From Terrabacter sp. 28 (lineage in GTDB: Bacteria > Actinomycetota > Actinomycetes > Actinomycetales > Dermatophilaceae), in NCBI GenBank assembly GCA_000955875.1, contig JYOE01000021.1, positions 186,001-250,000 of the forward strand: a stretch of 64,000 bases of DNA, read 5' to 3'. The notes beneath the pieces are model-generated. The model saw only the letters and a program-made list of their open reading frames with translations. It was not told where the DNA came from and made no database searches. Numbering within the stretch: the first letter of the stretch is position 1; every line of letters begins with the position of its first letter. Shown one piece after another: positions 31,085 through 38,839 of the stretch. Position numbers and translations under genes: made by a program.

Positions 31085-32323
31085 ATGGCCGATGCCCCTC
31101 CCCCGCCCGCCGACCACCTCGACTGGCTCGACGAGCAGCGACGTCGCATGCGCACCCTCGTGCGGCGCGCCCAGAACCCCGCCGGCGGCTTCGGCTGGCT
31201 CACCGACGACGGCGACCTCGACCCCGACAAGGGCGTCGAGCTGTGGATCACGGCACGGATGACGCACGTGGCCGCGCTCGCGGTGCTCGAGGGCGACTCC
31301 GGGTCGGCAGAGCTCGTCGACCACGGCGTCGCGACGTTCACGGAGGGCGGACTGCTGCACGACGCCGAGCACGGCGGCTGGTTCGCCTCGGTGCACCGCG
31401 ACGGCTCACCCGACATCTCCGACAAGCGTGCCTACGAGCACGCGTTCGTCGTGCTCGCCGCGACCAGCGCGTCGGCGGCGCGCCGCCCCGGCGCGGACGA
31501 CCTGCTCGACACCGCCCTGCAGACGTTCGAGCAGCGCTTCTGGCGCGAGTCCGACGGCCTCGCCGTCGACGTGTGGGACCGCACGTGGACCGAGCTCGAG
31601 GACTACCGCGGGGTCAACGCGAACATGCACTCCTTGGAGGCGCTGCTCGCGGCCTGGGACGTGACGCGCGACCCACGGTGGCTCGGCCATGCGCTGCGCA
31701 TCACCGAGAACGTCGTGCACGGCTTCGCCCGGTCGTGGAACTACCGGCTGCCCGAGCACTTCGACTCGACCTGGAAGCCGCGTCCCGACTACAACCGCGA
31801 GCGCGCGACCGACAAGTTCCGTCCCTTCGGCGTCACCCCCGGCCACCTGCTCGAGTGGGCACGGCTGGCGCTGCACCTGCGTCGCGCCCTGGGCGCCGAG
31901 GCGCCGCCGTGGCTGCTCGACGACGCCCGCTCGCTCTTCGACGTCGCGGTGCACGAGGGCTGGCACGTCGACGGCAACGAGGGCTTCGTCTACACCACGG
32001 ACTTCGAGGGCCACCCGGTCGTGCGTGACCGTCTGCACTGGGTCGTCGCCGAGGCCATCGGGGCTGCCCGCACGCTCGACCTCGCCACGGGAGACCCGAC
32101 GTATGCCGCGTGGTACGACCGCTGGTGGCAGCACGCGCAGCGCTGGTTCGTCGACGGCGAGCAGGGGTCGTGGAGGCACGAGCTGTCACCCGAGCTCGTC
32201 CCGTCGAGCGTTGTGTGGCAAGGACGCCCGGACGTCTACCACGCCTACCAGGCCTGCCTCGTCGGCGCGCTCGGCGAGATCACGTCGTTCGCGGGCGCGC
32301 TGCGCGAAGGGGTGCTGTCCTGA
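31085..32323 (+). CDS. N-acylglucosamine 2-epimerase/mannose isomerase (AGE) family protein
   Basis: A 412-residue alpha/alpha-barrel protein. FGWLTDDGDLDPDKGVELWITARMTH, the HGGWFASVHRDGSPDISDKRAYEHAFVV segment, the RGVNANMHSLEALLAAWD run and HLLEWARLAL keep the catalytic His residues of the AGE fold (in H-x-S-L-E and H-L-L-E-W). Members isomerise mannose to fructose (YihS/ManI type) or epimerise GlcNAc. The ATG at 31085 is preferred over upstream starts because it opens with MADAPPPPADHLDWLDEQRRR. It converges with the alditol-oxidase gene, three bases between stops, and both could act on the same polyol or sugar. Substrate cannot be told. Confidence 0.8.
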   Translation: MADAPPPPADHLDWLDEQRRRMRTLVRRAQNPAGGFGWLTDDGDLDPDKGVELWITARMTHVAALAVLEGDSGSAELVDHGVATFTEGGLLHDAEHGGWFASVHRDGSPDISDKRAYEHAFVVLAATSASAARRPGADDLLDTALQTFEQRFWRESDGLAVDVWDRTWTELEDYRGVNANMHSLEALLAAWDVTRDPRWLGHALRITENVVHGFARSWNYRLPEHFDSTWKPRPDYNRERATDKFRPFGVTPGHLLEWARLALHLRRALGAEAPPWLLDDARSLFDVAVHEGWHVDGNEGFVYTTDFEGHPVVRDRLHWVVAEAIGAARTLDLATGDPTYAAWYDRWWQHAQRWFVDGEQGSWRHELSPELVPSSVVWQGRPDVYHAYQACLVGALGEITSFAGALREGVLS

Positions 32324-32326
32324 CCG

Positions 32327-33583
32327 TCAGCCGATGACGCGGTCGAGCCAGGCGTTACCGAAGACGCGCTCGGGGTCGACCCGGTCGCGCAGGGCGCGGA
32401 AGTCGCCCATCCGCGGGTAGAGCGGTGCGATGGCGTCGGACCCCGCGACGAAGCACTTGCCCCAGTGCGGGCGCGCACCCAACGGCAGCAGCGCCTCCTC
32501 GATCGCGGGCAGGACGGCATACACCCGCTCCTCGTCGCGCACCCACGTGAAGTGCACCCCGAGCACGTCGTGACCGTAGGAGCTGCTCAGCCAGTGCTCG
32601 TCGGCGGCGACGGTGCGCAGCTCGCACACCTGCAGCACCTGCGCCAGGCGCGGGCCCAGCGCACGCAGCCGCTCGACCGCGGCCAGGGCCTCGGCGCGGG
32701 GCAGCAGGTACTCGCTCTGCAGCTCCTCGCCGCGGCTCGGCGTGAACTCCATGCGGAAGTGCGGCAGCCGGTGGAGCCACGGGCCGAACACGCCGCCCTG
32801 CTCGGTGACGGACTCGGTGGGCGCCCCCTCCAGCATGTGCAGCGTGCGCGCGGCCGGCTGCGCCCCGTGCAGGTCGAGCGGCGCCTCGTCGACCCGGCTC
32901 TTGCGCCAGACCTGCTCGATGCCGGCGTCGGTCCACCGCGTGAACAGGCTGACGCTGTAGGCACTTCGGGTGACCTCTTCGATGTTCTCCACGAGGGACT
33001 CCCAGCCCAGTCCGGTGTAGACGTCCTGGCGCACGTCGTAGGTGGGCTCGATGTCGAGGGTGAGTGCGGTGACCACCCCGAGGGCGCCAAGCGACACGAT
33101 GCTGCCCGGGTGGTCGGCGTCGCCGCGGCTGACGGTGCGCACCTCGCCGTCGGGCCCGACAATGTCGATGGACGCGACCGCCGTTGCGAGAGAACCGTTC
33201 TCGATGCCGGACCCGTGGGTGCCCGTCGCGACTGCACCGGCCACCGAGATGTGGGGCAGCGATGCGAGGTTGCCGAGCGCCCAGCCCGCCGCATGAAGCT
33301 GCGTGGCGACGTCGCCGTATGCCGCCCGCCCGGTCACGCGGGCCGTGCGGGTCGCCGGGTCGACCTCCACCGTGGTCGGCAGGTCGGTCAGCGACACCAG
33401 CACCCCGTCGTCGACGTCGGTGATGTCGGTGAGGTCGGTGAACGAGTGGCGCGACCCCAGGGCGCGCACGCGCGGCGCCGCGGCGACGAGCTCCTGGAGG
33501 TGCTCGACCGAGCGCACTCGCTCGATGCGCGAACGGTAGGTGTGGTTGCCGGCCCAGTTCTTCTCCGCCGTCACGTCCGTCAT
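32327..33583 (-). CDS. alditol oxidase (FAD, AldO/xylitol-oxidase type)
   Basis: A 418-residue flavin oxidase, the same length as Streptomyces coelicolor AldO and alignable throughout. It starts with NWAGNHTY, and His46 in GSRHSFTDL corresponds to the covalent FAD-attachment His. SLPHISVAGAVATGTHGSG, AYSVSLFTRW, FRMEFTPSRGEELQSEYL, CELRTVAAD (Glu/Arg of the substrate site), HFTWV and RPHWGKCF (Lys) line the active site. It oxidises xylitol, sorbitol or other alditols to aldoses, giving H2O2. It sits tail to tail with an AGE epimerase that could act on the product; such a pathway link is inferred. Confidence 0.92.
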   Translation of the reverse strand: MTDVTAEKNWAGNHTYRSRIERVRSVEHLQELVAAAPRVRALGSRHSFTDLTDITDVDDGVLVSLTDLPTTVEVDPATRTARVTGRAAYGDVATQLHAAGWALGNLASLPHISVAGAVATGTHGSGIENGSLATAVASIDIVGPDGEVRTVSRGDADHPGSIVSLGALGVVTALTLDIEPTYDVRQDVYTGLGWESLVENIEEVTRSAYSVSLFTRWTDAGIEQVWRKSRVDEAPLDLHGAQPAARTLHMLEGAPTESVTEQGGVFGPWLHRLPHFRMEFTPSRGEELQSEYLLPRAEALAAVERLRALGPRLAQVLQVCELRTVAADEHWLSSSYGHDVLGVHFTWVRDEERVYAVLPAIEEALLPLGARPHWGKCFVAGSDAIAPLYPRMGDFRALRDRVDPERVFGNAWLDRVIG

Positions 33584-33667
33584 GGGCCCAGTCTGGCAAG
33601 GGCCCCCACCCGGGCTCGACGAGCAGGCGCCGCGGCCGCGTGGCCGGGCGTTCGCCGCGCGCCGCGG

Positions 33668-33994
33668 CTAGTGGCGGCGTCGGTGCGAGCGGTCCTGGTG
33701 CAGCTCGGGGTGCACGTCCTCGGGCAGCTCCTCGGGCTCGGCCCCCTCGCCGGGTGTCGCCACGCCCCAGCCCTCGGGGCTGATCGTGTCGACGGGCGGG
33801 TTGCCGACGAGGTGCGAGCGTTCCGCGCCCTCGGGGTGGTCGCGACGTTCCTGCTCCGTGCGGTCGCGATGCGAGTTCATGGAGTCCATCGAGTCACCCT
33901 TGCGACCGGCGCGTCGCGGCTCGACCATGATGAAGCCGATGACGAGGATGACGATGACACCGAACAGGACGAAGATTCCTACGCGATCACCCAT
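33668..33994 (-). CDS. small single-pass membrane protein of unknown function
   Basis: A 108-residue protein. The ATG at 33994, seven bases after GGGAGGT, gives an N-terminal hydrophobic helix (GIFVLFGVIVILVIGFIMV, residues ~7-25) followed by a strongly charged, disordered cytoplasmic tail rich in Arg, Asp, Glu and His (NSHRDRTEQERRDHPEGAE, then PEELPEDVHPELHQDRSHRRRH). The topology is most likely N-out or a signal-anchor. I do not recognise a family, and no neighbour suggests a role. Longer upstream readings lack this ribosome site. Confidence 0.65.
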   Translation of the reverse strand: MGDRVGIFVLFGVIVILVIGFIMVEPRRAGRKGDSMDSMNSHRDRTEQERRDHPEGAERSHLVGNPPVDTISPEGWGVATPGEGAEPEELPEDVHPELHQDRSHRRRH

Positions 33995-34127
33995 GGCACC
34001 TCCCGGAAGCGGTCCGATGCTCTCGACGGTACTCCCGTAGGGGGCCGGCGAGGAGCCCATGCGCGGAACCGCTTCCGCGGGTGCATCTCGGCGCTCGGAG
34101 GTCGGCGCCGTCGTGAGGCGTCGGCGG

Positions 34128-34310
34128 TCAGCGCTGCTCGCGGGCGGCCTCGGCCGCCGCCACCCGGGCCTCACGCTCACGCGCGAGGCGGGTCTTGGGG
34201 TCGTTGCCCTCGCCCAGCTGGGCCGGGCCGAAGATCGTCAGGCCGATCATGCGCAGCCGGTAGCCGATGCGGTATCCGACGGACAGTCCCTTGGACTTCG
34301 AACGCGCCAC
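34128..34310 (-). CDS. small basic hypothetical protein
   Basis: A 60-residue protein, MARSKSKGLSVGYRIGYRLRMIGLTIFGPAQLGEGNDPKTRL, ending in a charged helix. The basic start and conserved-looking YRIGYRLRMIGLTIFGP stretch suggest a real gene found in Actinobacteria beside regulators. Its start is separated from the divergent OhrR-like gene by 73 bases that hold an operator-like repeat. Function is unknown. It is short, so coding status is moderately certain. Confidence 0.6.
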   Translation of the reverse strand: MARSKSKGLSVGYRIGYRLRMIGLTIFGPAQLGEGNDPKTRLAREREARVAAAEAAREQR

Positions 34311-34324
34311 GCGCTGCCTCCATA

Positions 34325-34350
34325 GTTAGTGTGCTAACTGTTAGTGTACA
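34325..34350. promoter_or_regulatory. operator-like repeats between the small gene and the OhrR-like gene
   Basis: GTTAGTGTGCTAAC (34325-34338) is a 5-bp inverted repeat, CTAACTGTTAG (34334-34344) a second overlapping one, and TTAGTGT is repeated at 34326 and 34341. The AT-rich cluster in a GC-rich genome marks the shared control region. Confidence 0.65.
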
Positions 34351-34383
34351 GGCAAACGCGTACCGCTCCGACGACGAGGTGAG

Positions 34384-34875
34384 ATGACCCCGCCCACCGC
34401 CACCCGACGCGACGACCTCGCACAGCCGACCGACGGTCCACCCGATGACCTCCTGCGCCTGGACCAGCAGGTGTGCTTCGCCCTCGCCGTCGCCGCCCGG
34501 AACGTCATCGGCCTCTACCGCCCGGTGCTCGAACCGCTCGGACTGACCCACCCGCAGTACCTCGTGATGCTCGCGCTCTGGGAGCGGTCGCCACTGACGC
34601 TCCGCGAGATCAGCCGCCTGCTCAGCCTCGAGCCCGCCACCTTGTCACCGCTGCTCAAACGGCTCGAGGCCGCCGGGCTCGTCACCCGCGACCGCCACCC
34701 GGAGGACGACCGGGCCCTCGCCATCACCCTCACGCAGCGCGGACGCAGGCTGCGCACCAAGGCCCTTCAGGTGCCACCCCAGATCGTCGAGACGCTGGGC
34801 ATGGACCTCGCCGAGCTGGAGGCGCTGCACGGGGCGCTGACCCGCGTCATCGCCGCCACCACCCCGCCGGGCTGA
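34384..34875 (+). CDS. OhrR-like MarR-family organic-peroxide sensor
   Basis: A 163-residue MarR regulator. LDQQVCFALAVAARNVIGLYRPVLEPLGLTHPQYLVMLAL carries the reactive Cys31 in the OhrR-type LDxQxCFAL motif. LREISRLLSLEPATLSPLLKRLEAAGLVTRDRHPEDDRALAITL is the winged helix, whose DNA-contacting sequence matches OhrR. OhrR derepresses ohr when the Cys is oxidised by organic hydroperoxide. No ohr or ahpC gene is beside it, only a 60-residue hypothetical gene divergent from it. GAGGTGAG lies directly before the ATG. A strong terminator follows the stop, so it is monocistronic. Confidence 0.85.
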   Translation: MTPPTATRRDDLAQPTDGPPDDLLRLDQQVCFALAVAARNVIGLYRPVLEPLGLTHPQYLVMLALWERSPLTLREISRLLSLEPATLSPLLKRLEAAGLVTRDRHPEDDRALAITLTQRGRRLRTKALQVPPQIVETLGMDLAELEALHGALTRVIAATTPPG

Positions 34876-34879
34876 CGAC

Positions 34880-34913
34880 AGCAGGGCCCCGCCGGTTTCG
34901 GCGGGGCCCTGCT
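34880..34913. terminator. strong hairpin terminator after the OhrR-like gene
   Basis: AGCAGGGCCCCGCCG (34880-34894) pairs perfectly with CGGCGGGGCCCTGCT (34899-34913) around GTTT. It probably also stops the FMN-reductase gene that ends at 34960 from the other side. Confidence 0.88.
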
Positions 34914-34959
34914 GCGTCAGAGCGACGGCGGAGAGTCGAGGGGTACCGAGGGCGGAGGC

Positions 34960-35523
34960 TCAGGCGGCCTCGACCTGGTGCTCGACGAGAGCGCCGAGCG
35001 CGTCGCGCAGACGGCCGAAGACCTGCGGGTCGCCGAGTACGTCGGTGTCGATGGTCGACTGCGAGACGACGACCTCGTCGAGCACGACGGCACCCGCGAT
35101 GCCGGCCGAGCGACGCGCGTCCTCGTGGGCCCACTTGCCGCCGTAGGGCGTCGGCGTCGCGCCGATGACGGCGAAGGGCTTGCCGGCGATGGCACCCTGG
35201 CCGAAGGGACGCGAGAGCCAGTCGATGGCGTTGTTGAGCACGGCCGGCATGGTGCCGTTGTACTCGGGCGTCACCGCGAGCACGCGGTCGGCGCCGGCGA
35301 CGGTCGCACGCAGCGCGGCCGCCGCGTCCGGGACGTTCTCGCCGTCGACGTCCTCGTTGTAGAACGGCAGCGCGGCGAGACCGTCGACGATCTCGACCTC
35401 GACGCCCGCGGGCGCCTGGTCGCGCAGGCTCTCGGCGATGCGGCGGTTCACGGAGTCGGCGCGAAGGCTGCCGACGAGGACGGCGACGCGGGTGGGGGTG
35501 CTGGGGCTGGGCGTGGAAGTCAT
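34960..35523 (-). CDS. NADPH-dependent FMN reductase/quinone reductase family protein
   Basis: A 187-residue flavodoxin-fold enzyme. VAVLVGSLRADSVNRRIAESL is the FMN phosphate loop, LPFYNEDVDGENVP the segment preceding the second loop, and VLAVTPEYNGTMPAVLNNAIDWLSRP the conserved PEYNxxxPxxLKNAIDW. It reduces FMN, quinones or azo compounds with NADPH. The ATG at 35523 follows AGGT; a GTG six bases upstream is possible. The divergent TetR gene and a CGGACTGTGGTCCG operator in the shared gap suggest induction by a xenobiotic or quinone. Confidence 0.88.
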   Translation of the reverse strand: MTSTPSPSTPTRVAVLVGSLRADSVNRRIAESLRDQAPAGVEVEIVDGLAALPFYNEDVDGENVPDAAAALRATVAGADRVLAVTPEYNGTMPAVLNNAIDWLSRPFGQGAIAGKPFAVIGATPTPYGGKWAHEDARRSAGIAGAVVLDEVVVSQSTIDTDVLGDPQVFGRLRDALGALVEHQVEAA

Positions 35524-35534
35524 GGACACCTAAA

Positions 35535-35548
35535 CGGACTGTGGTCCG
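35535..35548. promoter_or_regulatory. TetR-type operator palindrome
   Basis: CGGACTGTGGTCCG is a perfect 5-bp inverted repeat around a 4-base centre, 12 bases upstream of the FMN-reductase ATG and 48 before the TetR GTG. Palindromes of CGGAC-N4-GTCCG type are known operators of TetR proteins that control reductases; the match here is by eye. Confidence 0.7.
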
Positions 35549-35595
35549 CTTCTATTCCGAGCCCGCCCTGCTGCCACCCGCCTAGGATCACGTCC

Positions 35596-36210
35596 GTGTC
35601 CACGGAGCCGTCGGTCGAGCGAACCACGTTCGACCTGCACGCCCATCCGGAGCGTCCCGAGCGACGCGACGCAGCGCGCAACCGCGAGCTGCTCCTCGAC
35701 GCCGCCCATCGGCTCGTCGACCGTGACGGGGTCGAGGCCGTGACGATGGATGCCGTCGCCGCCGAGGCCGGGGTGGGCAAGGGCACGGTCTTCCGCCGTT
35801 TCGGCAGCCGCGCCGGCCTGATGACGGCCCTGCTCGACCACGCCGAGGCACGCTGGCAGGGCCGGGTCATCTCGGGCCCGCCTCCGCTCGGCCCGGGCGC
35901 CCCTCCTCTCGAGCGGCTGCTCGCCTTCGGCGCCTCCCGTCTCGACCGCACCATCACGAGCGCCGACCTCATGGTCGCCGCGGCCGGCCGACACGGGCGC
36001 TCCGGTCCCGCCGTCGCGTTCTGGACCGTGCACGTGCGTCACCTGCTCACCGAGCTCGGCGTGACCGGCGACCTCCCACTGCTCGCCATGGCCCTGCTCG
36101 CCCCGCTCGACGTGACGATCGTGGGCCAGCAGCTGGAGGCCGGCGTCAGCCGCGAGCGCATCCTCGCCGCCTGGACCGACCTCGTGGGGCGCGTCGTCGC
36201 CGGCTGCTGA
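35596..36210 (+). CDS. TetR-family regulator of the FMN reductase
   Basis: A 204-residue TetR. The N-terminal HTH (RRDAARNRELLLDAAHRLVDRDGVEAVTMDAVAAEAGVGKGTVFRRFGSRAGLM) is complete; the ligand domain has no charged pocket that I recognise. It starts at GTG 35596. It lies back to back with the NADPH-FMN reductase gene over an exact operator palindrome, so it probably represses both. It resembles regulators of quinone/azo reductases that respond to electrophiles. Confidence 0.85.
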   Translation: MSTEPSVERTTFDLHAHPERPERRDAARNRELLLDAAHRLVDRDGVEAVTMDAVAAEAGVGKGTVFRRFGSRAGLMTALLDHAEARWQGRVISGPPPLGPGAPPLERLLAFGASRLDRTITSADLMVAAAGRHGRSGPAVAFWTVHVRHLLTELGVTGDLPLLAMALLAPLDVTIVGQQLEAGVSRERILAAWTDLVGRVVAGC

Positions 36211-36234
36211 CCGACACCTCCCCGGACGGTTCGG

Positions 36235-37092
36235 TCACCCACCCGTCGGACGTTGGGACGCGGCTGCCGCACCGAGGTCCTGCAGGGTCAGCGCGTGCCG
36301 CGGCTCGTCGTCGATGACGGGCCGCTCGGTCACGCCGAGGTGCTCGTCCACGCTGAGCAGCACGCCGGGCTCGAGCATGCGCCACCGGTCGTCGTCGTCG
36401 AGGCGCTCGCTCGCCACGACGACGGCAGGGGCGTCCGACAGCTCGTGGGACACGACGCGGGTGCCGGCGGCCGACCGGTGGTCGAGCCGACCCCGTGGCT
36501 CGTGGCGTTCGAGCACCCACAGCGCGTGCGTGGCCGGGTAGCGCACCGCCCACAGACGGTGCGGCATCGTCAGGACGACGTTGACGGCATACACGGGCAG
36601 CTCTGCCGCGACCCATCGCAGCGCCGCGGTCACGCCCGCCGCGACGTCGCCACCGGCAGCCTCGGTCTCGCGCGTGACGAGGGCGAAGAGCCGCTCCGAG
36701 TCGGTGTCGCCCAGGACCCGTCGCCGGTCGTCGCCGAGGTGCCGGTCCAACACGTCGAGCCCCTCGACGACGCCGTTGTGCGCGAAGAGCCGGCCGTCCA
36801 GCTCGAACGGGTGGGTGTTCTCGGGACGCACCGCGGCACCCGAGGAGTGGCGCACGTGGGCCACGAACGTCGCGCTCGTGCGGGCACGCGCCTCACGGGC
36901 GAAGGCGGTGTCGTCCCAGGCCGCGAGCGCCTGCTTCTCGACGACAGCGCGCCCCTGCTCGTCGAAGGTGCCGAGTCCCGTCCCGTCGGGGTTGGCGTGC
37001 GACTGCGCGGACAGGCTGTCCGGGGCGTCGAGGAGCCAGAAGGTGGCCCGGACGCGGGTGCGCCCCGCGGTGAGACCGAAGAGACGGCACAC
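36235..37092 (-). CDS. class II glutamine amidotransferase (Ntn-hydrolase), GATase_4 type
   Basis: A 285-residue Ntn hydrolase. The ATG is followed directly by Cys2 (MCRLFGLTAG), the nucleophile after Met removal. HANPDGTGLGTFDEQG, FVAHVRHSSGAAVRPENTHPF (substrate loop), FAHNGVVEGL and GDTDSERLFAL match the class II amidotransferases, stand-alone type (relatives: YafJ, EgtC). It hydrolyses glutamine or a gamma-glutamyl amide. It is the last gene of an operon (13 bases after poxB), two genes from an FMN-binding glutamate-synthase-like protein, which suggests it could supply ammonia to that protein; this is inference. Confidence 0.85.
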   Translation of the reverse strand: MCRLFGLTAGRTRVRATFWLLDAPDSLSAQSHANPDGTGLGTFDEQGRAVVEKQALAAWDDTAFAREARARTSATFVAHVRHSSGAAVRPENTHPFELDGRLFAHNGVVEGLDVLDRHLGDDRRRVLGDTDSERLFALVTRETEAAGGDVAAGVTAALRWVAAELPVYAVNVVLTMPHRLWAVRYPATHALWVLERHEPRGRLDHRSAAGTRVVSHELSDAPAVVVASERLDDDDRWRMLEPGVLLSVDEHLGVTERPVIDDEPRHALTLQDLGAAAASQRPTGG

Positions 37093-37105
37093 GCCCGGCG
37101 CCCGG

Positions 37106-38827
37106 TCAGCGGCTCTCGAGGGCCTCGCGTGACTTCGCGATCGCGAAGCCCCAGCCCTGCGCGAGCGTCGGCTTGGGCGGCACCGCCACCTCGTCGGGGT
37201 TGGTCACGACGTCGAGCAGCACCGGGCCGGCGGTCGCCAGCGCCCACCCCACCGCGTCGTCGAGCTCGTCGGCGTCGGTGACCCGTCGAGCGGCGAGACC
37301 CATGGCCGTGGCGACGGCGGCGAGGTCGGGGTTGTCGAGCTCGGTGCCGAACTCGGGCAGCCCGCCCTGCTCCTGCTCGAGCTTGACCATGCCGAGGCGG
37401 CCGTTGTCGAACACGACGACCTTGACGGGCAGCTCGTGCGTCACCGCCGTACGCAGGTCGCCGAGCAGCATCATGAGCCCGCCGTCACCCGAGAACGAGA
37501 CGACGGGCCGGGTGCGGTCCAGGGCCTGCGCGCCGAGCGCCATCGGCAGGGCGTTGGCCATCGAGCCGAGGTTGTAGGAGCCGACGAGCCGACGGGTGCC
37601 GCGCATCGTGACGAAGCGGGAGAGCCACGCGGTCGACATCCCGGTGTCGCTCGTGAAGATCGTCGTGTCCGGCGCCAGTCGGTCGACGGCCGCGGCCAGC
37701 GCCTCGGGGCGGATCCGCACGTCGGGGTTGTCGAACACGGCCCGGGCCCGCCCGAGCAGGGAGGAGTCGTGGTCGGGGTCGAGCAGCGCCCGCTGCCGCT
37801 CGTGCCAGGAGCGGTACGCCTTCACCGCCGTGTCGAGGTGCGCCCGGTCGTCGCGTCGCGACAACAACGGGAGCAGCGCCTCGAGCGTCGCCTTCGCGTC
37901 TCCGACGAGCGCGTGGCCGACCGGGGTGCGGCGACCGATGTGCTCACCACGCGAGTCGACCTGGACCACGACCTTCCCGGTCGGGTACCAGTCGCGGTAG
38001 GGGAAGTCGGTGCCGAGCAGGACGAGCACGTCGCAGGAGTCCATCGCCTTGGCGGCGGCCGGGTTGCCGATGAGGCCCGACTGGCCCACCTCGAAGGGGT
38101 TGTCGCGCTCCAGCCCCTCCTTCGCCTTGAGGGTGAGCACCATCGGCGCGGCGAGCACGTCGGCCAGCTCGAGCACCTGGGCGCGAGCCTCCCGGGCACC
38201 GGACCCGACGAGCAGGGTGACGGCGCCGTCGCCGCCGAGCAGGTCCGCGACACCGCGTACGGCGTCGGCGGGCGCGGCGGCCGCCACGGGCGTGGGCGCG
38301 AAGACGGGCGTCGTCGCGTGCTTCGGCACGTCGAGGTCGCCGACGTCCCCCGGCACCGTGAGCACCGCGACCCCGCGCTGCGCGTACGCGGCGTTGACGG
38401 CCTGCTCGAGCAGGTGCGGCAGCTGCGCCGGGGCGCTGAGGGTGTGGGCCCACACGCTGACGTCGGCGAAGAGCGTGTCGTTGTCGACCTCCTGGAAGAA
38501 GTCGGTGCCGATCTCGGGGCTGGGCACCTGTCCGCAGATCGCCAGCACCGGCGCGTGCGACTTCTTCGCGTCGTAGAGCCCGTTGAGCAGGTGGATCGAT
38601 CCCGGCCCGACGGTGCCCATGCACACGCCGATGGTGCCCGTGAGCTGGGCCTGGGCGCTGACCGCGAAGGCGGCGACCTCCTCGTGGCGCACCCCGATCC
38701 ACTCGACCCGGTCGTCCCGGCGAATGGCGTCGGTGAGCGGGTTGAGGGCGTCTCCGACGACGCCCCAGACCTGGCGCACGCCGGCGTCCGCGAGGGCGGT
38801 GACGATGTGCTCGGCGACAGTGGTCAT
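37106..38827 (-). CDS. poxB: pyruvate:quinone oxidoreductase-type thiamine-diphosphate enzyme (PoxB)
   Basis: A 573-residue ThDP enzyme. The PYR domain carries GVVGDALNPL and VRHEEVAAFAVSA with the ThDP-activating Glu ~50, then VCMGTVGPGSIHLLNGLYDAK. The middle domain (VTLLVGSGAREARAQVLELAD) binds FAD, and the PP domain has VVSFSGDGGLMMLLGDL...VVFDNGRLGM, the GDG-N metal site. The C-terminal ~25 residues, SREALESR, may form the membrane anchor seen in PoxB. It oxidatively decarboxylates pyruvate to acetate, feeding electrons to menaquinone. It is in one operon with an FMN glutamate-synthase-like gene (12 bases upstream) and a class II amidotransferase (13 bases downstream). A ribosome site AGGAAGGACCC precedes the ATG. 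Confidence 0.93.
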   Translation of the reverse strand: MTTVAEHIVTALADAGVRQVWGVVGDALNPLTDAIRRDDRVEWIGVRHEEVAAFAVSAQAQLTGTIGVCMGTVGPGSIHLLNGLYDAKKSHAPVLAICGQVPSPEIGTDFFQEVDNDTLFADVSVWAHTLSAPAQLPHLLEQAVNAAYAQRGVAVLTVPGDVGDLDVPKHATTPVFAPTPVAAAAPADAVRGVADLLGGDGAVTLLVGSGAREARAQVLELADVLAAPMVLTLKAKEGLERDNPFEVGQSGLIGNPAAAKAMDSCDVLVLLGTDFPYRDWYPTGKVVVQVDSRGEHIGRRTPVGHALVGDAKATLEALLPLLSRRDDRAHLDTAVKAYRSWHERQRALLDPDHDSSLLGRARAVFDNPDVRIRPEALAAAVDRLAPDTTIFTSDTGMSTAWLSRFVTMRGTRRLVGSYNLGSMANALPMALGAQALDRTRPVVSFSGDGGLMMLLGDLRTAVTHELPVKVVVFDNGRLGMVKLEQEQGGLPEFGTELDNPDLAAVATAMGLAARRVTDADELDDAVGWALATAGPVLLDVVTNPDEVAVPPKPTLAQGWGFAIAKSREALESR

Positions 38828-38839
38828 GAGGGTCCTTCC

